Made by a program: the position numbers and the translations under genes. Shown here piece after piece: positions 26,576-35,092 of a stretch of DNA of 47,697 nucleotides. The number at the start of each line of letters is the position of its first letter. The stretch's first letter is position 1. The notes below the pieces were generated by a model. That model saw only the letters and a program-made list of their open reading frames with translations, did no database searches and had not been told where the DNA came from. This DNA is from Bryobacterales bacterium (GTDB lineage Bacteria > Acidobacteriota > Terriglobia > Bryobacterales > Bryobacteraceae): the NCBI GenBank assembly GCA_003164035.1, contig PLRS01000070.1:1-47697 (forward strand), written 5' to 3'.

Positions 26576-26826
26576 TCAGCGGCTCATGCCGGCGGAGAAT
26601 ACTTTGTCGAACTGCGGCGGGACTTCCTCTCCGTGTTCAATACAGTCGGCGGCAACACGCAGGGCCAGCGCCCGGGCGGCCCATATTGCGGCCTCGCGGG
26701 TCGGGCCATAAGCCACCACTCCGGGCATGGATTCAATATCGGCCCGTCGTCGTCTTCCCGACCTAGAACGATGGGGATTGTCTCCGGCGAAATTGTCTCC
26801 ATGCGTTCCCACGCCCCCCGCGACAT
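26576..26826 (-). pseudogene. Orphan HicB-like antitoxin, frameshifted
   Basis: ATG 26826 has a strong ribosome site (gggagg). The first frame gives MSRGAWERMETISPETIPIV then LGREDDDG. A second frame then gives ADIESMPGVVAYGPTREAAI, WAARALALRVAADCIEHGEE and a short tail to 26576. Together they match the compact HicB fold (usually ...EEDGRWIAEVPELPGV...). The expected segment between EDDG and ADIE is missing, so a deletion of about 10 bases near 26745-26755 fits better than a single lost base. No HicA toxin gene is found on either side. A remnant of a lost toxin-antitoxin pair is the simplest reading. Confidence 0.68.
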
Positions 26827-26882
26827 TGTAGCCTCCCTGAAACGAGTGCCCCCGTCGCGTCCCGCCGAGCCGGCGCCGGTGG

Positions 26883-27371
26883 TTACATCTTGGGTGATAG
26901 GAACGCGATTAGACAAATGACTCCGGAGAGGAACGAAGCGATGGCGTGCGCCCATCGCAAGACCGGCATGTCCCGGAAGGGCATGCCTCTGTCCTTCTCC
27001 CCACTCTCCGCCCAGTAGAACCTGGCCCCGTCGAAATATGCGTTCTCGTCTTTAAGTCTCAAGGCGTATTCGCACTTGAGCTTGTTTTCCTCGTTACCGT
27101 TGTAGTTATCCCGCGCGGATCGCAGGTAAAATTGGGTCAAGACGGCGAAGGCGGTTATGGCGACTTCGCATGCGAGGAGCCCAGCCAGCGTCTCCGGCGA
27201 CGCGCTCATCCAGACCTTGGTGACAAGAAAGACCAGCCCCAGGGATGCAGTGGTGGCCACGTACGCCTGGTTGTGCCATGTCATAATCTGCGACCTGGAC
27301 GATTCGAGGAGCTTCAGAACGATTTCTACTTTCCGATCGTCCGATATCTGGAGGCTGCTGCGAAAATCCAT
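26883..27371 (-). CDS. Small membrane protein, function unknown
   Basis: 162 residues from ATG 27371 (cggagcg upstream). A soluble N-terminus (DDRKVEIVLKLLESSRSQIM) is followed by three membrane segments: TTASLGLVFLVTKVWMSA, LLACEVAITAFAVLTQFYL and AHAIASFLSGVICLIAFLSP. A polar loop of about 60 residues (KLKCEYALRLKDENAYFDGA) lies between the second and third. I recognise no family. It diverges from the secreted esterase gene. The frame is open to 27524, but the upstream part overlaps that gene's start and looks non-coding. Confidence 0.65.
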   Translation of the reverse strand: MDFRSSLQISDDRKVEIVLKLLESSRSQIMTWHNQAYVATTASLGLVFLVTKVWMSASPETLAGLLACEVAITAFAVLTQFYLRSARDNYNGNEENKLKCEYALRLKDENAYFDGARFYWAESGEKDRGMPFRDMPVLRWAHAIASFLSGVICLIAFLSPKM

Positions 27372-27477
27372 ACGGTCGCTCCGTCTCGAGGGATACGCCT
27401 GGTGAATTGCCGCAATTGACGCGGTAGCGAAAATTATACCCCTATGGCGCGCTGGTACAGTGGAACCAGGCACAATC

Positions 27478-28404
27478 ATGCGTAAGCACTTGCTACTTCT
27501 CGCCGCGGGCGCGGCCATATCCATGAGCCTGTTCGCTCAGACGCCGGCCTGGCAGCCCGCACCTGGTCACACTACTCTTGCCCTCTGGCCGAACGGGGCG
27601 CCCGGCGCGCCGACCAACGCGGCCCCCGAGGTCGACACCACCACCGCCAAGGATAACCTCGTTGCCGGCAAGCCCGTCATCCGCCTCGGCAACGTTGCCG
27701 CGCCGACCCTCACTCTCTACGCCGCCAAGGGCACAAACACCGGTGCCGCCGTGGTCGTCTTTCCCGGCGGCGGCTACCGCATCCTGGCAATCGACCTCGA
27801 AGGCACCGAAGTGTGCGACTGGCTGAACTCGGCCGGCGTCAATTGCGTACTGGTCAAATACCGCGTGCCCGATTCCGGCCCTTACCCCAAGTCCTCCGCC
27901 GCACTGCAGGATGCCCAGCGCGCCCTCGGCATGGTTCGCTCCCATGCCGCCGAGTGGCACATCGATCCGCAGCGCGTCGGCGTGCTCGGTTTTTCCGCCG
28001 GGGCGCACCTTGCCGCCGCCCTCAGCACCCACTTCGACCAGCGTCTGTACGAACCCACCGACGCCGCCGACCAACTCAGTTGCCGGCCCGATTTCGCCGT
28101 AATCGTCTATCCGGGCTACCTGGCCATTGCCGAGCAGAGCTTCGCACCCAATGCCGATATCCACGTCACCGAAAAGACGCCGCCCTCCTTCGTTCTGCAA
28201 GCCGAAGACGATCCGGTACACGTCGAAAACGCCACCGTATACTTTCAGGCGCTGAAGAACGCCAAGGTTCCGGCCGAACTGCACGTCTACGCCAATGGCG
28301 GACACGGCTACGGCCTGCGCCGGACCGAGCTGCCCGTCACCCAATGGCCGCGGCTGGTGGAAACCTGGCTGCGGACAATCCGCATGCTGCCCGCCGCTCA
28401 CTGA
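27478..28404 (+). CDS. Secreted alpha/beta hydrolase (acetyl-xylan esterase-like)
   Basis: 308 residues. A signal peptide (MRKHLLLLAAGAAISMSLFA) precedes a mature domain with HTTLALWPNGAPGAP, VVVFPGGGYRILAIDLEGTE (oxyanion GGGY), the nucleophile Ser in VGVLGFSAGAHLAAAL, an acid in LQAEDDPVHVEN and the catalytic His in NGGHGYGLR. This is the BD-FAE/AXE-type esterase family that removes acyl groups from plant polysaccharides such as xylan. It fits a soil saprotroph and, with the GH29 and sulfatase genes further on, points to polysaccharide use. The ATG at 27478 is chosen because the signal peptide starts there. Confidence 0.85.
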   Translation: MRKHLLLLAAGAAISMSLFAQTPAWQPAPGHTTLALWPNGAPGAPTNAAPEVDTTTAKDNLVAGKPVIRLGNVAAPTLTLYAAKGTNTGAAVVVFPGGGYRILAIDLEGTEVCDWLNSAGVNCVLVKYRVPDSGPYPKSSAALQDAQRALGMVRSHAAEWHIDPQRVGVLGFSAGAHLAAALSTHFDQRLYEPTDAADQLSCRPDFAVIVYPGYLAIAEQSFAPNADIHVTEKTPPSFVLQAEDDPVHVENATVYFQALKNAKVPAELHVYANGGHGYGLRRTELPVTQWPRLVETWLRTIRMLPAAH

Positions 28405-28410
28405 CCCAGA

Positions 28411-28502
28411 GGTGGGACAAACGATCGTTTCTTGCCGTCCGTCAGGCTGTTGCGACCTGGCAACTGCCCGACAGACCACAAGAGGCGATGGTCTGTCCCA
28501 CC
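28411..28502. repeat. Family B palindrome, copy 1
   Basis: A 92-base element with ends ggtgggacaaacgatcg and gatggtctgtcccacc that pair loosely. A tight inner hairpin ACAGACCA / TGGTCTGT (28471-28496) lies near the right end. A second copy of the right half is at 30501-30534. It follows the esterase stop by 6 bases. Confidence 0.75.
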
Positions 28503-28606
28503 TGCTCACGGCTGAGACCTGCTGGCCGATCAAGCAAGCGGAGAGGTACGACCGGACTTGCGGCGGTGCTCCTTTCGGGACCACGTTTGGATAGGGCGTT
28601 GCGGCG

Positions 28607-28648
28607 GGCGGCCTGGGAGGCCGCCGCAGGCCAAAGGGCCTGCCCCAC
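28607..28648. repeat. Family C double hairpin, copy 1
   Basis: Two adjacent stems, GGCGGCCT-ggg-AGGCCGCC and CAGGCC-aaag-GGCCTG, are followed by CCCCAC. The same plan occurs at 32437-32479. It lies in the 280-base convergent gap between the esterase and SEC-C genes, together with family B and the hairpin at 28658. Confidence 0.7.
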
Positions 28649-28657
28649 AAATTCGGA

Positions 28658-28676
28658 AACCTGGCTCAACCAGGTT
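28658..28676. terminator. Possible hairpin terminator
   Basis: AACCTGG-ctcaa-CCAGGTT forms a perfect 7-base-pair stem just before the stop of the convergent SEC-C gene. It could end transcripts from either side, but there is no strong T run. Confidence 0.35.
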
Positions 28677-28684
28677 CCACGACT

Positions 28685-29230
28685 TCAGGCAGCGGCTGAG
28701 GACTTACCGAGGCAGCAGTATTTGTACTTCTTGCCGCTGCCACAGGGGCACATGTCGTTACGGCCAATTTTGGGTTCGGGACGGCGGTAGGGTTGGGGCG
28801 GTTGTGCAGGTTCGTTGGGCATTTGTGCATTTTTGTGCATGAAATCGGGATTTTGGGTGGCGGGTTCCTGAGCGGGTTTTGGCAGGGTGGGAGTGACGCG
28901 GCGCTCCTTCGCGGGAGAGGGTAACGCGTGGCTTAGGATAAAGATGGCGGCGCGGAGACGAGCAGAGGTGGAGGATTTCGGGTCTTGGAGGATCTGCTCG
29001 AGGGCTTGGAAGGCCAGCTCGGCGCGGGCTACGGCGCCTTCGCGCAGCAGGTCGGCGCGGTCGGTTTGGGCGTCGCGGAGGGCCGCCTCAAAGGCCGGCG
29101 AGGTGTGGCGCCAATTGGCGATGGTGTTGCGGTGAACGCCGGCCTGGGCGGCGGCGGCGTTGAGGTTGGCGCCGTTCAACAGGGCGTCGACAACCTGGAG
29201 CTGAGGAGCGTCGAGGGCGGAATCGGGCAT
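28685..29230 (-). CDS. HTH protein with SEC-C zinc motif
   Basis: 181 residues from ATG 29230 (gaaagg upstream). The N-terminal part [20 protein letters not shown] followed by [20 protein letters not shown] is a helix-turn-helix of the phage terminase-small-subunit or transposase-like kind. A helical middle and a Pro-rich linker follow. The C-terminus [19 protein letters not shown] is a SEC-C zinc-binding motif. Such HTH + SEC-C proteins are frequent in Solibacter-like genomes. The role is unknown; DNA binding plus zinc-mediated protein contact is likely. The frame is open to 29473, but the upstream part is not convincing. Confidence 0.78.
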   Translation of the reverse strand: MPDSALDAPQLQVVDALLNGANLNAAAAQAGVHRNTIANWRHTSPAFEAALRDAQTDRADLLREGAVARAELAFQALEQILQDPKSSTSARLRAAIFILSHALPSPAKERRVTPTLPKPAQEPATQNPDFMHKNAQMPNEPAQPPQPYRRPEPKIGRNDMCPCGSGKKYKYCCLGKSSAAA

Positions 29231-29369
29231 GGGAGCTACCTTTCGGCCATTACGATAGCCTGCGAGCGTGGGAGAAGCGGGTGCCCGGAGGGGGCGGGTT
29301 GGGCGGAAGTGGCTTGGAATGAAGGGGAAGGGAATATTTGGAAAACCTGTGACTGACGTTTGGCCGGGG

Positions 29370-29840
29370 ATGGGTTTTCGGAGGGCTCTTTGCAAACCCA
29401 AGAGGCGCAAGGGGTTTGCGGAGAGATGGCGAAGCGCAAAGGCATTCATCGGCACTGACAGCGAACGGGACACGGCACTGGTCTTCTTGGATGACAGGGG
29501 GCGGGAACGTGCGAAGTTTGGATTGTGGTATGGCGCTTACATTCCCACGCTGGTAATGAAGGGCGGCGACGGCGAGGATCGGGTCATATTTCGGCTATCT
29601 CCACGTGTCGGTGTCAAAGATAGGCCCATGATCCTGCTGCGTGACCACGAAGGTACCAGGGTTCATCTTGGGTTCGTCGAAAATGATGCACCCGACCCGA
29701 AAGACGAGGATTGGGGGACTTGGTTTTACCCGCCGCACAATGCCGAGAGGTCATTGGCAGGGGTTGGGATACGTCGGGACTATACCGATGACAAGATCAA
29801 GGGATATGTCTTTCCGACTGTCAAAGACGGTGGGAAATAG
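29370..29840 (+). CDS. Hypothetical protein, possibly N-terminally truncated
   Basis: From a possible ATG at 29370 the convincing part is residues about 25-156: [37 protein letters not shown] and [13 protein letters not shown]. Repeated short strands of the kind 'D-x-x-G-x-x-R-x-x-L/F-G' suggest a small beta-repeat protein. I recognise no named family. The first 25 residues are basic and low in order ([20 protein letters not shown]) and may be an out-of-place start, so the true N-terminus could be lost. The open frame itself runs back to 29268. Confidence 0.5.
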   Translation: MGFRRALCKPKRRKGFAERWRSAKAFIGTDSERDTALVFLDDRGRERAKFGLWYGAYIPTLVMKGGDGEDRVIFRLSPRVGVKDRPMILLRDHEGTRVHLGFVENDAPDPKDEDWGTWFYPPHNAERSLAGVGIRRDYTDDKIKGYVFPTVKDGGK

Positions 29841-30050
29841 CAACACAGACAATGAGTTTCCAGACGGTAGATTGAGAGCAGGTCGGCTCGAACGTCCAAC
29901 CGTTTTCAGCAAAGAATCCATGAGAGAAATCGCTGTTGAGCGCCACAATGAATTCAAATGACACTAGATTGGTCCACTTCAGGGGTCGCCGACTTGCGAC
30001 GGATACGGTTTTTAGGCATGTACCAGGACGGCGAGGGTAAGGCAACGGAG

Positions 30051-30266
30051 ATGCGCCGTCAAATTATGAACCACATCAGCGAAAACCACCTCGAACAGTA
30101 TGCCATGCGGCGGCTCCCGAAGGCCGCTCTTCCTAAGGTGGAGGAGCACCTGTTGATCTGCTCTCAGTGCCGGGAACGGCTGGAGGCGGAAGACAGATGC
30201 CTAGCGGCGTTCAAGGCGGCGGCGACGATCATAAGACCGAAAAGGACGCAAGCGGCACACGCCTGA
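30051..30266 (+). CDS. Small anti-sigma-like zinc-finger protein
   Basis: 71 residues. HISENHLEQYAMRRLP followed by VEEHLLICSQCRERLEAED has the H...HxxxCxxC spacing of zf-HC2 domains found at the start of anti-sigma factors. There is no membrane helix afterwards and no sigma factor gene nearby. It could be a free-standing regulator. ATG 30051 is preferred (gagggtaagg upstream); ATG 30066 and 30018 are also in frame. It may be a truncated piece of a longer anti-sigma protein, but short soluble forms are common. Confidence 0.6.
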   Translation: MRRQIMNHISENHLEQYAMRRLPKAALPKVEEHLLICSQCRERLEAEDRCLAAFKAAATIIRPKRTQAAHA

Positions 30267-30500
30267 ATCGGTGGCTGTTCGCTTCAGGTGAGGGCTTCCG
30301 CCGGTCCCGCTCCACGGTCTCTATCCAAGGATCGACACGAGTCCCAAGAAGTACTTTCGAACCTCGTCACGATGCCAGTGTCGGACCCGGAGAGTAGCGG
30401 CATGTATGCCGGTGAGTAGCCGCCCATCGTGGACTCCGTGCCCGACGACAGCCCGGCCGCAAGCTCGACGGGATCCGATGCTTGCTTTCGTGGGCGGCGC

Positions 30501-30534
30501 CGACAGACCACGAAAGACGATGGTCTGTCCCACC
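30501..30534. repeat. Family B palindrome, copy 2 (right half)
   Basis: ACAGACCA-cgaaagacga-TGGTCTGT followed by CCCACC matches the right half of the copy at 28411-28502 almost base for base. The left end is poorly conserved. It is the only clear feature in the 331-base gap 30267-30597, where no convincing gene is seen. Confidence 0.7.
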
Positions 30535-30597
30535 CTCTCGCCGCCGAAACTGTCCACGACACCGGGAGTTCGGGATCTCGACACGGCTTTCGTCCCG

Positions 30598-31056
30598 TCA
30601 ATAAATCGCGAAACAGAAGAAGGTGCCGGAATCGCGCGAACGAAGGGCGTATTCGCCTTCCTCCTGGCCTTCATAGGCTTCGACGCGGTAGAGGCTGCCG
30701 GGCAGGCGGGTGACGATCAGGCGCAGCGGCTCGGGACCGCTCTTCGAATACTCGATTTCGCGATGGTCGCCTTTCGATTCCAGGCGGTAGAATTCCAGGC
30801 TGTCGGCGGCGATTTTATCGCTCTGGAATAGAAAGATGGGCGCGGCCAGCGGCGTCCGCGCGGGCGAATTGGCGCCGGCGATAATATAACGTGTATTGCT
30901 GCCGTGTTTTTCCTGTTTTACGACTGCGGCCTCGGTCGCAATCAGCGTGGAGGCGTGTTTCAGGTACGGCAAATCCGGTTTTTCCGGCTTCGGTTCGTTT
31001 TGTGCCAGGGCGGCGGCGAGCGCCAGCGCCACCGCGAGAGCGCTTCTCGGAATCAT
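30598..31056 (-). CDS. Secreted hypothetical protein
   Basis: 152 residues with a signal peptide (MIPRSALAVALALAAALAQN). The mature part contains PKPEKPDLPYLKHASTLIAT, AAPIFLFQSDKIAADSLEFY and PLRLIVTRLPGSLYRVEAYE, and ends SGTFFCFAIY. I cannot name a family. It follows the 5'-nucleotidase-like gene by 7 bases on the same strand and is probably co-transcribed with it, so it may act in the same periplasmic or outer-face process. The beta-rich pattern suggests a single compact domain. Confidence 0.7.
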   Translation of the reverse strand: MIPRSALAVALALAAALAQNEPKPEKPDLPYLKHASTLIATEAAVVKQEKHGSNTRYIIAGANSPARTPLAAPIFLFQSDKIAADSLEFYRLESKGDHREIEYSKSGPEPLRLIVTRLPGSLYRVEAYEGQEEGEYALRSRDSGTFFCFAIY

Positions 31057-31063
31057 GGAACAA

Positions 31064-32413
31064 TTACTCGATCACCTTCTGCTTGCGGAACCAATCGATC
31101 AGAATATCGCGCAGCAAGCCCACGCCGTTGGGGAACTGGAGGCCGGTGGTGCCAAAATTCTCGGCGGTGCCCTGGTTGGCGGCGGTGAAATCGGACACGG
31201 CGAGGGTGTATTCGCGATCCGGCTCGACCGGCTTTCCGCCCAGGACCACGGGCGGCAAGTCGCGGCCCTTGAAGGTGCCCACCAGCACGCGATTGTCGAA
31301 CGGCATGATATTCCAGATGTTCCGCTCCAGCAATTGGCCCGCGGGTAGAACGTCGCGCACGCCGCCCCGGTTGATGAAGGCGAAATTGGCGCCGGTCTGG
31401 TCGCGGATCGCCCGCTCCATTAGCGCCTTGATCTCGTCCCTGGTGTTGAACGCGCGCCGCGCGATCGCCAGCGGCCGGTCGACGCGCTCCTTCACCTGGT
31501 CTTCCCAATATGCGACCTTTGTAGCCACGTCCGGCGCCGGCGGCGTGCCGGCCGCGATGGGAACGATTTTCCAATTCCAGGAAACCGGGGCTTTCTTTTC
31601 GGTGTCGACCTCGAGATCCAGCCGGCCCAGCTCCCCGGTGTAGCTCTTCACCCGCACCATGATGCGGCCATCGACCACGCGCGGCTCCGCGATCCCGCTG
31701 TGAATATGGCCGGAGACCAGTACGGCCACCCGCGGCACCTGTTCCAGCACGGCGGTCTCTTCGCGGCCATCGATGTGGGCCAGCAGCACAACCAGGTCGA
31801 CCTGGGGACGCAGTTCCGCCGCATAACGGCGCGCGGTTTCGACGACGGAAACGGCATGCCACTCGCCCAGCGCTCTCGGAAAGGTGAGCGTGGGCAACGT
31901 CTCGGTCATTTCGCCGATCACCGCCACGCGCAGTCCGTTCACCCGCAGGATGACGTACGGTTTGGCGAACGGCTGGCCGTCTTTGCCCACCATGTTGGCG
32001 CTGACCATGGGGTAATTGACGGTAGAGATGAACTTGCGCGTTTGCATCCAGCCGTAATCGAAATCGTGATTGCCGATGGTGGCGGCATCGATCCCGAGCA
32101 GATTCGATAGCTCGAACACCGGCAGGCCCTGAAAAATGGTCGAAACCGGGGTGCCCTGCGCCAGGTCGCCGGCGTTTAGCAGAATGCAGGCGGCGCAGCC
32201 TTCGCGCTCCCGCCGGATCACGGTGGCCAGCGCGGCAAATCCGCCGTCGCCGTTATCGAGCGGCGAGAGGTGGGCGTGGATGTCGTTGATGTGCAGGATG
32301 GTGAGCGGGCGAATCTCGCCGCTCAATGGGCAGACGGCGGCTACGAACAGCAGGGCAATGGAGCCTGCTTTTCCCAGTCGTGTCCCCCTCTGCCCGCTTT
32401 CCCGTCGAAACAT
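31064..32413 (-). CDS. Secreted 5'-nucleotidase-like metallophosphatase
   Basis: 449 residues from ATG 32413. A signal-like segment (GKAGSIALLFVAAVCPLSGE) is followed by the metallophosphatase domain with metal motifs LTILHINDIHAHLSPLDNGD, LNAGDLAQG, IGNHDFDYG and VSGHIHSG. The C-terminal 5'-nucleotidase substrate domain reads GANFAFINRGGVRDVLPAG and NIWNIMPFDNRVLVGTFKGR. The family (UshA/CpdB group) releases phosphate from nucleotides or related esters outside the cytoplasm. The frame extends to 32698, but that part runs through a family C repeat (GGADLLVCSRPPGRL) and is not protein-like, so ATG 32413 is used. The ribosome site is weak. Confidence 0.85.
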   Translation of the reverse strand: MFRRESGQRGTRLGKAGSIALLFVAAVCPLSGEIRPLTILHINDIHAHLSPLDNGDGGFAALATVIRREREGCAACILLNAGDLAQGTPVSTIFQGLPVFELSNLLGIDAATIGNHDFDYGWMQTRKFISTVNYPMVSANMVGKDGQPFAKPYVILRVNGLRVAVIGEMTETLPTLTFPRALGEWHAVSVVETARRYAAELRPQVDLVVLLAHIDGREETAVLEQVPRVAVLVSGHIHSGIAEPRVVDGRIMVRVKSYTGELGRLDLEVDTEKKAPVSWNWKIVPIAAGTPPAPDVATKVAYWEDQVKERVDRPLAIARRAFNTRDEIKALMERAIRDQTGANFAFINRGGVRDVLPAGQLLERNIWNIMPFDNRVLVGTFKGRDLPPVVLGGKPVEPDREYTLAVSDFTAANQGTAENFGTTGLQFPNGVGLLRDILIDWFRKQKVIE

Positions 32414-32436
32414 CGGGCACTTGTCATCGGCGATAA

Positions 32437-32479
32437 GCCGGCCAGGCGGCCGGCTGCAGACCAGGAGGTCCGCCCCACC
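32437..32479. repeat. Family C double hairpin, copy 2
   Basis: GCCGGCC-aggc-GGCCGGC followed by GACC-agga-GGTC and CGCCCCACC. The layout equals that of 28607-28648, although the stem bases differ, so structure rather than sequence is kept. It lies just upstream of the 5'-nucleotidase start, between it and the divergent isomerase gene. Confidence 0.65.
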
Positions 32480-32519
32480 ATAGGAATTTCGCTTCACTCG
32501 AATCATTCTATCCCGTGCG

Positions 32520-33518
32520 ATGATGAGATTTCCCATGGGGCAAGAGGAGCGGGAGTGGCTGAAAGCCGGGCGCGCGGCGCTCGAAATCGAAGCGGGCGCG
32601 GTTGCGGCGGCGGCGGCGCGCTTAGGCGACGAATTGATTCGCGCCGTGGACCTGATTGTCGGCCATCCCGGCAAGGTCGTAGTTACCGGCATCGGCAAGT
32701 CGGGTCACGTGGCGCGTAGCCTCGTGGCGACTCTGTGCAGCACCGGAACCGCGGCGGTGTTTCTGCACCCGGCCGAAGCGGCACACGGCGACCTGGGCGT
32801 CTACATGCCGGGCGACCCCACCGTGCTGATCTCGAAAAACGGGGCGTCCTCCGAGCTGCAGGATTTGATTCCGCTGCTGCGCGATTTCCGTTCGCCCCTG
32901 ATTGGGATTCTGGGCAGCGCGTCTTCGCCGGTGGCGGCGCGGGTGGACGTGCTGCTGGATGCCTCGGTGGAGCGCGAGGCCGACCCCAACAACCTGGCAC
33001 CGACGGCCAGTACGGTAACCGCGCTGGCGGTGGGCCATGCGCTGGCCGCGGCGCTGATGCGGGCGCGGCGCTTCACCGCCGAAGAGTTCGGCCGCTATCA
33101 CCCCGGCGGGCAGTTGGGGCGCAACCTGCGTCTTTCGGTGGGCGAGACGATGCACCCGGTGGCGGAGGCCGCGGTGGTGATGCCGGACGCCAGGCTGAAA
33201 GAGGTGATCATCGCCATGACGCGGCGGCCGCTGGGCGGGGCGCTGGTGGTGACGCCCGAGGGCGCGCTGGCCGGGTTGCTCACCGATGGCGACCTGCGCC
33301 GCGCCCTGACCACGCACGACGATATCCGCACTCTCAGCGCCGGCGACGTGATGACCAGGACTCCCGTCGCGATCGCGCCCGAAGCCAGCCTGGCCGAGGC
33401 GCTCGACCGCATGGAGCGGCGCCCCTCGCAGCTTTCCGTGCTGCCGGTGGTAGACTCAAATGGCCGCGCGCTGGGACTGCTGCGGCTGCACGACGTCTAT
33501 CTGGGCACGCGGCGATAG
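32520..33518 (+). CDS. kdsD: Arabinose-5-phosphate isomerase (KdsD/KpsF type)
   Basis: 332 residues. An N-terminal SIS sugar-isomerase domain (VVVTGIGKSGHVARSLVATL, CSTGTAAVFLHPAEAAHGDL, VLISKNGASSELQDLIPLLR, TASTVTALAVGHALAAALM) is followed by RYHPGGQLGRNLRL. Two CBS domains come next (about 205-325; MTRRPLGGALVVTPEGALAG, VMTRTPVAIAPEASLAEAL). It converts ribulose-5-P to arabinose-5-P, the entry to Kdo for LPS. The usual SxSGxT segment reads SKNGASSE, a slight change. ATG 32520 is taken, and ATG 32535 is an alternative. It stands alone, followed by a family A palindrome. Confidence 0.92.
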   Translation: MMRFPMGQEEREWLKAGRAALEIEAGAVAAAAARLGDELIRAVDLIVGHPGKVVVTGIGKSGHVARSLVATLCSTGTAAVFLHPAEAAHGDLGVYMPGDPTVLISKNGASSELQDLIPLLRDFRSPLIGILGSASSPVAARVDVLLDASVEREADPNNLAPTASTVTALAVGHALAAALMRARRFTAEEFGRYHPGGQLGRNLRLSVGETMHPVAEAAVVMPDARLKEVIIAMTRRPLGGALVVTPEGALAGLLTDGDLRRALTTHDDIRTLSAGDVMTRTPVAIAPEASLAEALDRMERRPSQLSVLPVVDSNGRALGLLRLHDVYLGTRR

Positions 33519-33538
33519 CGATCGTGGAACAGGGGCGA

Positions 33539-33660
33539 TTAGCCGATGTGGGGATTTCACAGTTTAGGTGCGGCAACCGCTCCCTTCCGGTCGCGGCTCG
33601 GTTATGGGCGCCGCGCGTCCGCGGTCAATTACCGAGCCGCGACCGCGAGGGAGTGGTTGA
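33539..33660. repeat. Family A palindrome, copy 4, with one outer arm
   Basis: The hairpin (33572-33660) has arms ggcaaccgctcccttccggt and gaccgcgagggagtggttga with the conserved gttatgggcgccgcg core. To its left, gccgatgtggggatttcaca-gtttagg (from 33543) matches the left outer arm at 17792-17823. The right outer arm is missing. It lies between the isomerase and fucosidase genes. Confidence 0.8.
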
Positions 33661-33742
33661 CTGGAACGGATCTGGCATTCCGATGCAACCTATAATAGAG
33701 GACGTCGAACTAAGCCCAAAGCCCCTTAAAGATTGAGGTGAG

Positions 33743-35080
33743 ATGAACCGGCGAACATTCTGCTCCCTTCCGTTGGCCGCGGCGGTCCCGCTGGAGGCCG
33801 CGAGCGACCCGCCCGGCGCCGATCCGGGCGCACCGAAATCGGCCATCGAGCGCTGGAAGGATTTGCGCTTCGGCATGTTTATCCACTGGGGCCCGGTGAG
33901 CATCGTGGGCACCGAGATCAGTTGGTCGCGGGGCGGCGAACGGCGCGGCCGGACCGGCACCGGCAATGTCCCGGTGGAGGTCTACGACAACCTGTACCGC
34001 ATGTTCAATCCGGTGAAGTTCGACCCCGATGAATGGGTGCAACTGGCGAAAGATTCGGGCATGAAGTACCTGGTGTTCACCACCAAGCACCACGACGGCT
34101 TCTGCGAGTTCGATTCAAAGCTCACCGGCTACAAGATTACCAGCGAGAAATCGCCGTACCGCAAGGACATCGTCCGGCTGCTTTCGAGTGCCTGCCACCG
34201 CGCCGGGCTCGACTGGGGCGTCTACTATTCGCAGCCCGACTGGCATCACCCGGATTATCGCAACGGGGCAGCGCACGCGAAGTACATCGAATATCTGCAT
34301 GGCCAGGTGCGGGAGCTTTTGACCGGCTACGGTCCGACCAGGGAGTGGTTCTTCGACGGATTGGACGGGACGGCGGCGGATTGGGATGCGCCGCGGCTGC
34401 TCGGCATGATGCGGCAGCTCGAGCCGGATCTGATCATCAACGACCGCGCCGGCCTCGCGGCCGACCTGGATACGCCCGAACAGCGCATCGGCATGTTCCA
34501 GATCAACCGTCCCTGGGAAACCTGCGCCACCGTCGGAACGCAGTGGGCCTACAAGCCGGAAGATACGCTGCGGCCGATCGAGGAGTGCCTGCGCGGATTG
34601 GTCTGCTGCGCCATCGGCGACGGCAACCTGCTGTTTAACGTCGGCCCGCGGCCCGACGGCCGGATCGAGGAATCCCACGCCGCGCGCCTGCGCGAGATGG
34701 GCGCGTTTCTCGACAAATACGGAGAGAGCATCTACGGGACTCGCGGCGGCCCGTTCGTCGCGCCCGACGAGAAGAAGCGGCCCGCCGACGCGGAGAGCTT
34801 CGTTCTGGCGGAAGGCAACTGGTGGGGCGGCAGCACCCGCAAGGGCAACGCCATCTACCTGCATATTCTGCGCTGGCCCGCGGAAACCATCCACCTGCCC
34901 GCGATGGCGCGAAGGATCGTACGCCACGGCCTGCTGGCAGGCGGCAGGGCCACCGTGCAGCAGAGCGAGGCGGGGATCAGCGTGAGCGTACCCGCCGCGA
35001 GCCGGCAAGCGGTGGATACCATCGTCAAACTGGAACTGGACGGACCGGCCCATACGCTTCCGGTCCTGGGTCCGGGCTGA
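33743..35080 (+). CDS. Secreted alpha-L-fucosidase, GH29
   Basis: 445 residues. The N-terminus MNRRTFCSLPLAAAVPLEAA has the twin-Arg plus hydrophobic layout of a Tat signal. The GH29 catalytic domain shows RWKDLRFGMFIHWGPVSIVG, YLVFTTKHHDGFCEFDSKLT, DWGVYYSQPDWHHPDY and the nucleophile Asp in REWFFDGLDGT. A C-terminal beta domain follows (about 350-445). It removes fucose from glycans in the periplasm or outside. The sulfatase gene begins 12 bases on, so the two are one operon, suited to sulfated fucose-containing polymers or glycoproteins. Confidence 0.9.
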   Translation: MNRRTFCSLPLAAAVPLEAASDPPGADPGAPKSAIERWKDLRFGMFIHWGPVSIVGTEISWSRGGERRGRTGTGNVPVEVYDNLYRMFNPVKFDPDEWVQLAKDSGMKYLVFTTKHHDGFCEFDSKLTGYKITSEKSPYRKDIVRLLSSACHRAGLDWGVYYSQPDWHHPDYRNGAAHAKYIEYLHGQVRELLTGYGPTREWFFDGLDGTAADWDAPRLLGMMRQLEPDLIINDRAGLAADLDTPEQRIGMFQINRPWETCATVGTQWAYKPEDTLRPIEECLRGLVCCAIGDGNLLFNVGPRPDGRIEESHAARLREMGAFLDKYGESIYGTRGGPFVAPDEKKRPADAESFVLAEGNWWGGSTRKGNAIYLHILRWPAETIHLPAMARRIVRHGLLAGGRATVQQSEAGISVSVPAASRQAVDTIVKLELDGPAHTLPVLGPG

Positions 35081-35092
35081 GAAGGAATCACC

